DNA of 64,000 nt from Isoetes taiwanensis (Eukaryota > Streptophyta > Lycopodiopsida > Isoetales > Isoetaceae). The translations under genes were made by a program, and so were the position numbers. The stretch is taken from NCBI GenBank assembly GCA_021234155.1, contig JAJEKV010000058.1:5838600-5902599 (forward strand), in the 5' to 3' direction. Shown here one piece after another: positions 46,371 through 58,431 of this stretch. Each line of letters opens with the position of its first letter. The first letter of the stretch is position 1. Under the pieces are notes generated by a model. That model ran no database searches, had not been told where the DNA came from, and saw nothing but the letters and a program-made list of their open reading frames with translations.

Positions 46371-47516
46371 GTAAGGGATGCAGAATGGATTATGCAGTTA
46401 AGAGCCTAATGCATTAGCAAGCTATATCCATGCATTTTCCTGTAGACTTTAAAGGGGTTCCAGAAGCATATGAAGGTAGCCTCGACATTATATGCTTGGA
46501 ATTTATTTGCTTGGTAACCGTAGTTCTTTGATTTATTTTGCTGTTTTCTTTCATTCGAGTAGCAGATCTGCCACATGCTTAAGGATGCTGTATTCAAGTA
46601 GCACAAATCCTCATCTTCAACTGATTTATTCAGATATGTTGTTATGGTGTTGTTTAAACATTTTCCATAAAATGTCCATGTCTGGAGTTGCTTCACTCAA
46701 TACAGGGATGCACAGTTTGCATCAAGTGCAATTTTTGGCTAAACATTATATGTTTAAAGCTGGCTTCCAAGCTGCTCTAGAGGAACACAAGCTTGATACA
46801 AAGGAGAAAACGAACTATCTATTGTCTACAATTTATTGTATCCATGTGCAAGAACAATATACATTCTTCTTGTTTTGCAATAACCTTTAGAACATTATTT
46901 TATTTCAAGCGATCTGATTGTTGAGTGAAGTCATGTGTTTGGATAGCAGCATTTCCTTTGGTTGTTTAATTGAAAGGTCTATTAAAAGCAATATAAGATA
47001 CGTCAAGCCTTTTTAGCTAGTTGTATACCGGGAGGTACATATTCAAAATTCTCTAATTCCAATTGCACCCTATACTGTGTATCTCAGTTGGAAATTCAAG
47101 GGGTTACTCATAGCCAACAATAGAAGAATTTCTACTACATATATGCATTTTATAAATTGCATTTCGTTGTGTATAGTTTACAAGACAACTGAGGATATGG
47201 TTCTGGTATGTTAACAGGCTTGTAAAATTCTGCTCTGTAGCCCCATGCACATGAAGTGCTTCAATATTGTACCTCAAATTTCTGCAATACTATAGAAGAA
47301 GAAGATGATGATGAAAGTACAATTGCAGTGGAGTCAAGGATGAAAATTTCAACACCATATCTAATACAAATTCAGAAAGGCTTATTGATTGCCAGAATAT
47401 GGATGTTGGCTTTATGATGCATATAGACATGGTCAATGCATAGTAGACTTTGAATGATGTGTTTTCTTAACTTATGCTTAAGATGCTTGTCAATAACAAT
47501 CTAAAACAATGTCAAA
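46371..47516. other. No further gene recognised
   Basis: AT-rich sequence apart from the second exon-like stretch near 46706-46800 noted with the orphan exon. Confidence 0.4.
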
Positions 47517-47546
47517 CTAGAAACGTGTGCCCGGCGATGCCGGGCA
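47517..47546 (-). mobile_element. Helitron-type 3' terminus, minus strand
   Basis: Read on the minus strand: hairpin TGCCCGGC-ATC-GCCGGGCA, seven bases, then CTAG followed by T. A GC-rich hairpin a few bases before CTRR and a following T is the hallmark of a Helitron 3' end. The element would extend rightward from here. I could not place its 5' TC end, and there is no Rep/helicase coding sequence, so it is non-autonomous. Confidence 0.65.
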
Positions 47547-48976
47547 TTAGTCACAGGTAAGTGGAATAGATGCAATGGTGTTTATAGATGTTCTAGGTGT
47601 TCCATAGGTGGACCATTTTGTGCGAAGATATGAAGGTATTTTACTCACATGAAAGATACAAACCATTAAAGAAACTAACAAACATGTATGCTTGCAAGTT
47701 GTTCATCGATTTCGGCTTTTTACATCCTATGTGCTTATAACAGGCAAAAATGATATAAAGGTGCTCTTTGGTGTGCATATGTTAGTTCAAAATACATATA
47801 TCTAGGCAAGTGTAGGCATATGTAATTGGTGGAGACGTGTGAGCAATTTGAAAATGGAAGTGAAAGTAGTTGCAACTTTACAATGGTTTGGCATTGTAAG
47901 ACCATGGTTTTGTGAACATATTTTTTATTATTGCATTCTCTGTGATTATAGTAGACAAATGGGGTATACACATGTCGATGAGCATGAGTTAGTCCAAAAT
48001 AGAATATAAAATGTGAATATATAATAATATATGTCGGGGCAAATGTAGTTGGTAGAGACACATGGGCAAAGTTCTAAATGGAGGTGTTAATTTTCATTAG
48101 TTGGGCTAAGGGTATTGAACATTGGACATTATTGCATTTCGTATGGCAAAGCAATTGTAAAGAAAAACACATTTGGTTGGATTAGATCTATTAAACATTA
48201 ATACAACATCTCACTATCAAATTGTGATTCCTTTAGAACCTAGGAAATTGCCTGGATGTTGTGAGATGTTGTGAATGTTGTGGAAGTTTTTTAGGTTTGT
48301 AGAAAAGACACATCTAGGTTTATTGTTTGTGATCATAGTTATAGAAGCGCGGGATTTACCTACTCCAGTTATGGCATAAAAAAAAAAAAAATATTTGGAT
48401 GCCTGTGGCGATGGTAAGCATCTCGAAAAACTTGCTCCTGCAATCTGCCCTAAGATTTAAACTCCACCAAATAAAAGAAGGCGGAGGAGAATCCCCTGCC
48501 GTATCCTCTCGAGATAATTTATCGTAACCTTACCCACCGCCCACCGTGAAATCCGCTTTTTAGGGCTCCTGCAATCCGCTTTCTATGGCTCCTATTTTTG
48601 TCGAATATAATTTTTCATACGTGATGAACTTGTTGAAATTCTTCGCAAATATTTGATATCCCTTTTCTTTTCAAAGAAATAAAAGGTGCTAATCATGGTT
48701 GTACAATGACTGGGCAAATGGCTCGATTCCACTACAAAAATTGTCTCTGGCTGAATTGACGTCGTGGAGCAAATCGATCGGTGATGAAGAATACCTGTCA
48801 AAGATTTAGGCCCAGTAATTTCTTCCCACCTAATTGTCAGGGTCCATCCCCTGACAGTTATCCGACAAATTCTGGCTTCCCCAGCCTCTCCCGATGCTCC
48901 ACATCATCTCCCCAAATCTAAACTACCGCTGCTTGTGGAATCAGAGCGCAACTCCGGAAGTTTGTGATGATTCCAT
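47547..48976. other. Probable Helitron interior, no gene recognised
   Basis: AT-rich up to about 48410. From 48420 to 48600 it is GC-richer, with GAATCCCCTGCC and CTCCTGCAATC(C/T)G words occurring twice, possibly a captured gene leader. Confidence 0.35.
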
Positions 48977-48978
48977 TA

Positions 48979-49523
48979 GAGGTAATTTGAGATCTCATTT
49001 TGTCCCATTAAGGGATGCTTAAAAAGCCACATCAGCTTTTTAAACTGTCCAATAAGAGAAGAGCTCCAGTGTATTTTATTCCAGTATTATGTGGCAGCAG
49101 TAATTAATCCAGTTCTAACTAACTTTTGCAGTGTCATTTTTCTACTATAACTTTTGATCAAAAACTTCGATTCGAACACTATTTGTGACAATGGATTCGT
49201 CTCCTCAAGATCTTTCTAATGACAACCCATTGTTATATCTTTTGGGATGTAAATATATAAGAAAAGAGCAAAAAACCATATTTTTTAAGGTTAACACATA
49301 TGGCTTGTATTGAAATACATCATAACCATATATCACTTGAAAGATCTTTTCATTCTGCATCTAATGCAACAAACGCCGCAGCATTTTCATGAGTAGATCA
49401 AAAGTTATAGGGAAAAAACGACAGCAATGAAGTTGTTAATGCTGCATTAATTGCAGTTTGATGTAGAGTACTCATTCTATTGGAGGATTCTTATGGGGAC
49501 AAAAGGAGATCTCAAATTACCTC
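48979..49523. mobile_element. MITE with 28-bp terminal inverted repeats and TA target duplication
   Basis: 48979-49006 starts GAGGTAATTTGAGATCTC and is the reverse complement of 49496-49523 with one mismatch. TA lies directly outside each end (48977-48978 and 49524-49525). The 545-bp element has no coding capacity. The TA duplication suggests mobilisation by a Tc1/mariner-type transposase, although the terminal sequence is not the usual Stowaway CTCCCTCC. Confidence 0.75.
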
Positions 49524-49525
49524 TA

Positions 49526-51306
49526 ATGAATTTGATTGGCTTGCTGCTAAAAGTTGGGCTGGAATCTGGACCTAAAGTCTTCAATATTTACCACTTCTTT
49601 TGGGCCGTTAGAATTGTATACGTCGAGCAATTGAAAACCCAGAATAATTTCAAGTTGGAAGTAAAACATGATGTGGCCCTCATGCAAGCATGGCATTTGC
49701 ATGAGAGATCATTCTATTCTCGAATATAAGGATTAAGAACATCAAGCCTCTCTCTATCCAGAATGAGCATGGCACTTAAGAGTAGCAAATACACATTCAT
49801 TACACTAACACAGAAATTTTACATATATGTAGTCAATCCGTGTTTCAAGAACCTGAAAGCATTTTTAGGCAGATTCATATGACCATATATGTTCTCCATT
49901 GGTCTTCTCATCTGGTACAAAGATGAAGTACGTCATTTAAAAGTGCATTTAAGGCTGCAAGCTTGAGAGCTTACCTTATAGATTTTTCATGTGAAATCAA
50001 TCCATCTTAAAACACATTGAAAATAGTTTTTTTTACAGTGAACAGTGTAATACATTCTTCTGCTCTCAAACTTTGCATTTTTTTTATTACCTCAACATAA
50101 GAGCGGAAGTCATAGATATAGCGGAAGATTCTAGAGTGCCAATATATCCCTGAATGCACAACAAACAAAAACAGTTAATAGTGTTTGAACATTCAAGACT
50201 ATGGTGTAGAAATTAGAGATAGAAATATTCCCAACTATCCTTCAAATTGGTTCTCTTCTGTGCCCCTGTATGCATTTGTTTACAAAAGAATTAGAGCACC
50301 ATAGATGCTCTAACGCATATATTTGGACCTTTTAAAAGCTAGTTTATCCTTAGCCTGCATTTGAGAAAATGAAACATAAACCTTTTTGAACCTGTAGCAT
50401 CTAACACCCTTGGAGGCTCAGGATCAGATATGCAATCATCTTTAATCTGTTGAACAGGCACATCATTAGGTGCTGCAGAAGCTCTATCAGGCAGAGAACC
50501 AGATTCCCTCCACTGTTATATTTCCACCATAGCCCATTACGAATTTCTCAAATACATTCTCAGAGATGGACCCAAAGTTCTTCTGCCAATCTCAAGCTTT
50601 ATACACGGTTTCAAAACCTAACAAAAATAATTCGAAATGAAAAACATAAGAATAAGAATCAAATTCTTCACCAAGAATGTGTAGTACAAACCATTTCGAC
50701 CATCTGATCCTTTGCATATACAGGCTTTATGCAGTGCAGGGGTCATGAAATCCTTAAAGATGCCAGGTATCATAGAAAATAAGTAAGGGTTTTAAAATGA
50801 AGCCAAGCTTTAAAGACTACCATTGTAAAGACTACTTTAAACAGTCTGTAAAACATGCCTTTCTACCTGATAACAGGATCCGAATACACAATATACAAAA
50901 CGTGGAGTAAACAGCACATTTGTTGCCTGTACTGGATCTGCCCTGGAAAACCTGATAAAGATTAAACTTGAGAACAGGACCCGAGTTACCTGCCTTGGAA
51001 AACCGAATAAGAAAGACCTGCCAATGACTTGCCTGCCCTAGATAAGCTAATATAGAACCCGAGTTGCCTCCCCTGGAAAAGTTGAGAAAAAAAACCTGCA
51101 GATGGCTTCACACGTTTTGGTAAGAAGGCACGAAAACAACACACATTTGATAAGAAGGCGCAGATAGACTCACACTCCAAAACAATGCATACCTTCCTAT
51201 ATCAATAATTTCCCCAAATTCTACCAGTGTTATTATACATTTTAAAAATGTTACATAAATTTTGCTCTGAACATACATGAAGCAAATATCAAAACCATTT
51301 ACATAC
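49526..51306. other. No gene recognised
   Basis: AT-rich. Between 50935 and 51105 the sequence holds three or four degenerate copies of a CCTGCCCTGGAAAAC-type unit. Short frames near 50450-50707 are not supported. Confidence 0.45.
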
Positions 51307-51653
51307 CTTGACAACTTGCTTGGCTGCAATCTCTATAGGTAGTCCTCGACAGCATTGTACAGCCTTCTCACAATTGAGAGCATCCCAAACACCATCAGAT
51401 GCAATGATCATCCTTCCACCAGAAGTACATGACAGAACTATCAAGCCTTCTACCATAACCACAACATTATCTTGTGCATAGTGATCAGCAACTGATGTTC
51501 TAAGAAGGGAGGGGATGTGTCACAATGAAGATGTCATATGTATACCTTGATTTGCTTCACAAAAGGTACAGGGACAATGAACTCTCCGACATCCATGTCA
51601 CCAATTGATCTTGATAAGCAAAGACCCCCTGGCCAGCACCTCAATGGACCAAT
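51307..51653 (-). pseudogene. Protein phosphatase 2C (PP2C) exon fragment
   Basis: The minus-strand exon 51653-51546, with splice signals on both sides, encodes 36 residues including RCWPGGLCLSRSIGDMDVGE and PVPFVKQIK. The exon ending at 51307 encodes GGRMIIASDGVWDALNCEKA and CRGLPIEIAAKQVVK. These match the plant PP2C block SRS.GD.D.....P, and the second holds the metal-binding SDGVWD motif. PP2Cs dephosphorylate Ser/Thr residues. The first metal-binding DGH region and the last exon are not visible. The second exon's acceptor is out of phase with the first, so I treat this as a non-functional or captured fragment. Confidence 0.75.
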
Positions 51654-54177
51654 CTAAAACAGAAAAGAAAAGAAAGATTAGGAAGATAAAATATATAAAG
51701 GATTGAAATAAGAAAGAGACAAATGGAGAATTTACTGGCACTGAGATGCTTAATGCATAAAGCTTCGTTATATGACCAATATTACAACAGTCCACAGATA
51801 CCCAAAGCAATGCATAAACATGTTAAAATAAGAGGTTGGTTCCATAACCAGCAGATCCACCAACGATGATTTCTTTGGCACAGGAACTATAGATAATGGC
51901 AGCCATAGAAAAAAAAGAGAACAACGGCTAAGAGCTGCCATGCAAAAACTCCTCCCTGGATGCCTGCCATAGCTAGAAAACTCCAAGAACAAAGGCACTG
52001 CACCGATATTCTGAGAACAAAGGCATAAACGGTTAGGTTCTAATGAAGCTCCTGGGGAACGAAATGGGCGGGGAGGATTCCGGCAAATGGATTGAGATGC
52101 ATGTCGCAGATTCGCCCTGCAAATCCCAGAAGCCCTTTGCATGCCAAATATTTGCAAAACTCCAATTTTGCCGCAAAGGCATTCGTAGAGTTGAAGCCAA
52201 AATCCAAGAATGCAAAGAAAAATTGGCTCTTTCTGAGAAGCCTGTTTATACTCAGTGTCGCTATAGCTTCTTCATCAAATTAGGAAAAAGCGGTCAGGAA
52301 GCACTCACGATTTTTTTGCTTGCTCCAAGTATATGGCATACCCGAAATGAAACAGATCACAGATGCCATCTGCATAAAAGCTTAAACAGATCACAGATGC
52401 CATCTGCATAAAAGCTTCAGCTCAACTTCAGAAGGAGTGAAGAATCTTACGAACCCGGGAAGGCTTCATCGAGCTGCTGGTATTCTGGTATTCATGGCAG
52501 TTTCAAATTAGCATTCAATGTCGGCAACCATGATGCATGCCGAAGGGGGAACCGCAAGGGGGAACGTAGACGGAAGGGAACGCCGCATGCGTCTGCACTG
52601 CGGCGTTCCGGCACAGAACCCAAGACCCTCTCATTTTAGAAAAGAAGATAATGGCCTTCACGTCATTATCTAAGCTAGTCTACATCACATTGAATTAAGT
52701 GTTGAGCCAATGGTTTTGGTAAAATACCTAGCAAATATATCCTATTGTTTAAATTTGGTTTTTCCGGGGTCCCGAAAACTTTTTGGATTTTGTTTCCAGG
52801 TAGGTTTGCCTAAGGTTTGGGGCTTTTTTTGTCGCCGCCAAACTTTCCCGATGACCAAAAATCAAAAAATAAAAATTAGGGGTTCGATGGGGTATGGTTT
52901 TGGAGGCCGTTTCTATTTTTGGATTTGATCGCCCTTCTGCAGCTGTCGAGAGATGGATCGGAATGGTACCTGCATGCAAATTGCATTCGACATCCATGGA
53001 GATTTTGACGGATTTTGGAGCTGATCCTCAGTTTCAGACGACCTGATGTCCAGTCTCAGGTTCGAATAGGTTATGCGCCAATAGGTTTAGTTTCAGAATG
53101 ATAAATCTTAGTTGTTACATGCAGATCAATTGACTTTGAAACTCGGATCTTGGAACGAATGCTCAGTTTTTGTGCATTTCATATCTTGGATGTCTTATTC
53201 TCGGCTGCAACCATGCTCAGATCACACATAAGGATTTCCTTATTTTCAAGGTATTCTGGCCAAATAATGACAAGGAGGATGCATGCCATATTTGCTATGA
53301 TGATTAGGACAGTGCATCCGGTTGGATTTGAACTCGGATGGAAATATTCAGATGGAAATATTCAGATGCAACAATAAATAGATTCTTATTTTCTTATTGC
53401 ATGGAAGTCATCAGAGATGGTCGGAAACCAAGAAATTGACGCTTTAAGCTATAGCAGTTTATTTGGATGATGTATCCAGTGGACAGGTTAGATTCTGTTT
53501 TCTTATAGCTCTTTTTCTTGAGCTTCAGTCTTAATCTTGAGGTAGATGCTTGCTTTGAAACACGTTTTTCCTCCTGTCTACATCAAATTTGAAAAAGTAG
53601 AAGCAAACAAGTCTTTATCCTGGTTCGAGAGGCATCATTTGGAGCTTTGCCCATTTGGAGCTACAGGTTTGTGCCAAGCTGCAATATTCTTGCAGATCTC
53701 TACTTCCATCTATGGTTGGTTATTGTGTCAGATAGGTGCAAAGGAGATGTGCAGCATTTGCCTGGTCTATGGTTCGTTGTGTCAGATAGGTAGATGTGCA
53801 CATTTGCGTGGGTATTTATGCCCTAGCCTCTTCATCTGTATAAGATTTTTTGCTTTTGAGATTTTCTGTGTTTAACTACGTCTTTAATTGATTGTAATAT
53901 ATTTTTGCAGCGCAAATACAATATGGAAGAAGGCCATGCATTAGAATCACGACTCATTTTTTCCAAAAGGCACTGGTGGAGGTAAGGCTCTTCAGTATGT
54001 GACTCCGAGTGATATTAGATTTTCCTTTCTGGTTTTTGAAAGAGATCGGTCCATGTGCAGGTCATTTCTTTTCACATGGATTTCAATTTTAGTAATTGTT
54101 CTACAAGTATCTGAGGTAATTCCTCTTGCACGAATCTTGGCATGCAATTATTTAATCCCTTACTAAGTTATTTGTGA
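51654..54177. other. No gene recognised; small repeats and one exon-like segment
   Basis: Contains a 35-bp tandem duplication (ACAGATCACAGATGCCATCT, about 52350-52420) and a short hairpin GGAACGCCGCA with its complement (52577-52609). An exon-like stretch, KYNMEEGHALESRLIFSKRH, lies between an AG and a GTAAGG at 53911-53981. I cannot assign the protein. Confidence 0.4.
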
Positions 54178-55511
54178 TGCTAGGCATTCAGCCAAGAGCA
54201 TATGCAAATCCGACTGATAGGAATAGGCTGTGCCTTGCTTTCAGACCTGCGCTCCAGCTTCGCTGAAACTATAAAGGTATCATACTTTTAAACTGGCTTC
54301 TCTAAGTTTCTTCTTGAATCATTTTGTTCCTCTGGATTTTGTATCTTCACGAATGGCATGTTTCCTCCTAGAATAGGCTCAAGGGTATGGAAGCTTAGCT
54401 GGTAGGAATTTCGTTGCACAAATGTGCTTCGCCAAGCTGTTTGCAGTATATACAAGAGCTTCAGCATGAATAATGCCTTTTGCCAAGCCCTGTCGCAACA
54501 ATGGATCTTTTTCAACCATATCTTCATTTTTTTTATTCTATGCGAGGCCAATTGCTATTTGCTTTCATATTTAGCTAGCATATGTGACCCCTATCTACTC
54601 AGTCTTCATTAAGTTCTTAGACAATTTCTGGAAGCTCAATTTCGTTTCTTATTTCAGGTACATCCATAGCTCATATAGGTGATCCGAGATCCATATAAAT
54701 GCTGCAATTGCGATTATATTGCTTATTTATAAAACCTCTCATTCACAAACCACAAAAATCGGTACATCTCTATCCAGCACATCAATCTACACTATGTCTT
54801 TCATACACTTAATAAATTTCTTAGGCAGCTCTGTCTTCATCTTTCTTCCATTAGTGACTCTATTTTACTGTTCTCAATTGAAATTCACTTCATTTTTTTG
54901 CGGGGTTGCGTAATCAATCGAAAATGAAACTTCCAATACACTATCCACGACCAATCAAAACATCATAAGCACACCCTATTGAGCACGAATGCTAAGACGA
55001 CTGCTCGAAATCCATATCATAACAGAGACACCACTTATCATTTGTCCTCTACCTTTGCAAAAAAGGTTGTATTGCTTTACAGCTAGCTGGATTTGGCATG
55101 AAAAGACGCGGAAATCGCAGGGCATGTTCAGAGAGGAGAAATCATCGATAAGGTATGGTTATATCTCCTCTCCGTCGATTGTTCACAGTTTTTGTGGGTA
55201 CAAAAACCCAGAGGAGGCTTCTTCATGAGATTCACCCAAGAGCAGATGGAAATCCGAATGATAGAAATAGGCTGTGCCTTGGCTTCAGACCTGCGCTCCA
55301 GCTTGGCTGAAACTATAGAGGTATCATAGTTTTAAACTGGCTTCTCTAAGTTTCTTCTTGAATCATTTTGTTCCTCTCGAATTTGTATCTTCACGAATGG
55401 CATGTTTCCTGCTAGAATAGGCTCAAGGATATGGAAGCTTAGGTGGTAGCAATTTCGTTGCACAAATGTGCTTGGCCAAGCTGTTTGCGGTATATACAAG
55501 AGCTTCAGCGG
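54178..55511 (+). repeat. Direct repeat pair carrying a duplicated exon-like segment
   Basis: 54178-54470 and 55224-55511 are over 90 percent alike by eye. Each contains a segment ending at a GTATC donor. One encodes FSQEHMQIRLIGIGCALLSD, the other FTQEQMEIRMIEIGCALASD, both followed by LRSS.AETI. Differences are mostly conservative, so the segment may have evolved as coding sequence. I do not recognise the family. Confidence 0.65.
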
Positions 55512-56189
55512 TCACTGGTATTTCGCAGGTTACCATTTGTATTGTTAACTTTACTTGCGTCACTATTCCCAAACCTTTTATTCATTTGCAGATATGCATC
55601 GGAATTATACACTTTGTGTGGCTTATAGACAAGCAATTTGAAACGAAGCTATTCTTATTGCGACTTCCAACATGGCAAACAGGCCTACATGAGAACCAGG
55701 CATCATTAGTTCTCGCATGAATGGAGCACTGCATGCTTTTGGAGAAGAATTACCTCCTTCAAACACAATCTTCCATAGTGTATTGTCATACTGCACCAAG
55801 ACTCTACGAGGTGAGAACCATATCAATTTCTTCATCTTCATTTCTATGTTTTCTCAATATGTTTATTACTATCAAGGTCTTTACCTCAAAATCCTCTTGG
55901 GCCAGGTTTTTAAAATCGTATATAATAATGATCATACTGTATTCTTTTTATTGGGTCCCATGTCTAATGTTTGAACATTTAGCATACATATCAATAAGGG
56001 CATTTCCAGCAATAACCCCAAATCCATTTTAGCATATGTAAAACTCCTTGGGTATACTATAAAACACTTGACATGCATACTTATTGCTTCCACAATTCAT
56101 CCAAATAAGAGACCATCTAAAAATACATTATATTGCAAACCTCCTCAAACAATAAAGGAATGGAAGTATTTGCCTGTCTAATCTAAGGA
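55512..56189. other. No gene recognised
   Basis: Short frames near 55443-55720 follow a possible acceptor (ATTTGCAG) and could be further exons of the unknown gene in the preceding repeat. No domain is visible. Confidence 0.35.
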
Positions 56190-56450
56190 AGCCTTACAAG
56201 CACATGCATTAACCGAAGTGAGATATGTTAATGCCATAGGATTGCATCTTCTTGAAGAGCATATTTGCAAAATGCCCATTTCCATACTCGCTATATCTTA
56301 AGATTATTGCAGTCCAACAAAACACATTCTTTCTCAGCAATATATCAAATATCTCAAATATATGGTGAGCACTTTCAATGCTCCCACATCTAGCATACAT
56401 GTGTATGAGAGAGCTACACTTCCTGTTGCAAACTCCTTTTTATAAGATAT
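56190..56450 (-). pseudogene. PPR protein fragment
   Basis: The minus strand encodes SSLIHMYARCGSIESAHHIF, then NVFCWTAIILRYSEYGNG and MLFKKMQSYGI. These are two typical PLS-type PPR repeats. The upstream repeat (AFIHILYKKEF) is in another frame. There is no further gene on either side. Confidence 0.7.
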
Positions 56451-58403
56451 GAATGAATGCATTTTGCCTGATAAAGGCCCGCAGCTAAAATACTCACATA
56501 TGTGACATAATTTGGTTGGATGCCATCACATTGCATTTGCTACATTGCCTATTTCCTGTTCTAAAAATGCAATTTGATTTAACATGTCCTGTTTTTCATT
56601 CATCCATGGCGCAATGCGTTGTTGTGGTTGCCATGGTTGGTTATGGGCTCAAATTACTGGCCATGCAACCAAAAAAGTAGACAACAGATAGCATAAAATG
56701 CAGTTAATTCTATTCAGTTGGAAAAAGAACATTATTAAGAAAGTAGATTTGTAGTAATGGCAAACATCAAGCATGATAATATATGCCTACATGAACGGCT
56801 GCAGGAATGGCTGTCCAACCCCTTATAATTTCATTGCAGGCATGGTTGTCCAACGCCTTATAATAATAGACAAAGAAATGGTGAGTATCCGTCGTAGGAT
56901 CATAAAAAGAAGGACAAGGAGAAGCCCAGAAAACATGGGCATTGAGAACTGCTGGCTGAAGCCAATAGATTCATATAGTTGTATTGGCTTTGTTAATTCT
57001 AAGCCGAAGAGTAACTCTTTTTCTTCAGAAGTAATCATTATTAATCTTTCTTACAATGCTCAACGAGGCTCTCTAATACAATTCCCTGGCAGTAAGAATC
57101 TAAACCTGCCTGCGTGTTTTAGCAGAAAAGATGGTAAATGAACAGTCGAGAAAGATTTAGGCACATTTCCAATTTTACTCAGAAGTTCTCTGAATGTATA
57201 CTCTTCAGGGAGCATGTCAAATAAATCTCTTCCTTTGCACATAATATCTTGAATCCTTGCTGGATTTGCTAACTTCTTCATCATCGTGCATGTCTCAGTT
57301 ATGACTATCGGAGAATAGCAAGTTCAAGTCAATCGCTATCTGCCTACACCAATCCATAAGGGGCAAACCCATGAATATTTCCTTTCTTCAGTTCTTATTT
57401 GATCACAAGTTGCAGGTACTAATGTTGCATTAGACATGTTATCCTTCTTGAAGATTTGAGACGCTTTGTTCTATGGCAACAATGAATAGGCATATTGGAT
57501 TCTTTCATCAAATTATAGTTTCTCAGTCACGTATTAACAAACTATTCATTCACATAGCCAATCTAGAAAGAATTGCAGATTACATTAGATCGAAGGAAAA
57601 AACGAATTGACATTCCCAAGAACCAAGCAGCTCTGAATTTCTTTTCGTTATGTGGAGGATTCGAATCCGTGTTCTTTCCAACTATATTCTCACATTGCAC
57701 TTTAAAAGTTTCAATTGTGACGTTTCTTACACACAACTATGTCACTTCAAAACTACATCATAAAATGCTAAAAACACACAGGTTCCTGCATTCCATCATT
57801 CACTTATCTCAAAACTTCAGAGCTATGGTCACTATCTAGCAAATTCATAATGTCCATTTCAATATTCCTATCCCAGCGGCATTAACAATTTCATCAACTA
57901 AGATTATTAGTTCAACAACAAATTCTTATAGTGTATCGTAATCATTTCATTCCAAAGATCCTATTGTCACCAATTACACAAGTGCAATCAATCAATACCT
58001 TGCATATCACTTCACTCGAATTCTACAAAATCTTCTACGTTCCTTGCATGCTCAACTTCACAATTACTATTTGTGATATGAACATGCGCTTCCCTTTTAT
58101 TATACTACCATAGCCAATTCCACATACTTCTATCCCTCTCAAAGCATTGTCAATACCAACCACTCCAAGACCATACTCCTTTATACAGGCATCTTCTTGG
58201 AAACATGAGACTTCAACTACGACTTAACCACAAATCAACAAATCAACTACTTCCATATCAAAACACAACAAAATCTAAGTATTTGTACGTAGTCCAACAA
58301 AATACCACATATACACAAAATTAATGAATTACCCTTGCCCCCTCCAACCGACATTCATTGTTCTACCAAACCATCACACAACGATCTCTTGAAATGTTGA
58401 AAA
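56451..58403. other. No gene recognised
   Basis: Two consecutive minus-strand open frames (57284-57060 and 57038-56823), together about 145 codons, look continuous apart from stop codons between them. They carry CKGRDLFDMLPEEYTF and EEKELLFGLELTKP but match no family I know. The rest, towards the Helitron-type end, is AT-rich and non-coding. Confidence 0.35.
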
Positions 58404-58431
58404 GCCCGGCAACGCCGGGCACCATAACTAG
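58404..58431 (+). mobile_element. Helitron-type 3' terminus, plus strand
   Basis: Hairpin GCCCGGC-AAC-GCCGGGC, seven bases, then CTAG followed by T. This is the same arrangement and nearly the same hairpin as at 47.5 kb, but on the other strand. The element extends leftward. Its 5' end was not located. Confidence 0.65.

Noticed and set aside
52577-52609. Helitron 3' end at the GGAACGCCGCA hairpin
   Set aside because: The loop is 11 bases and no CTRR lies at the expected distance on either strand.
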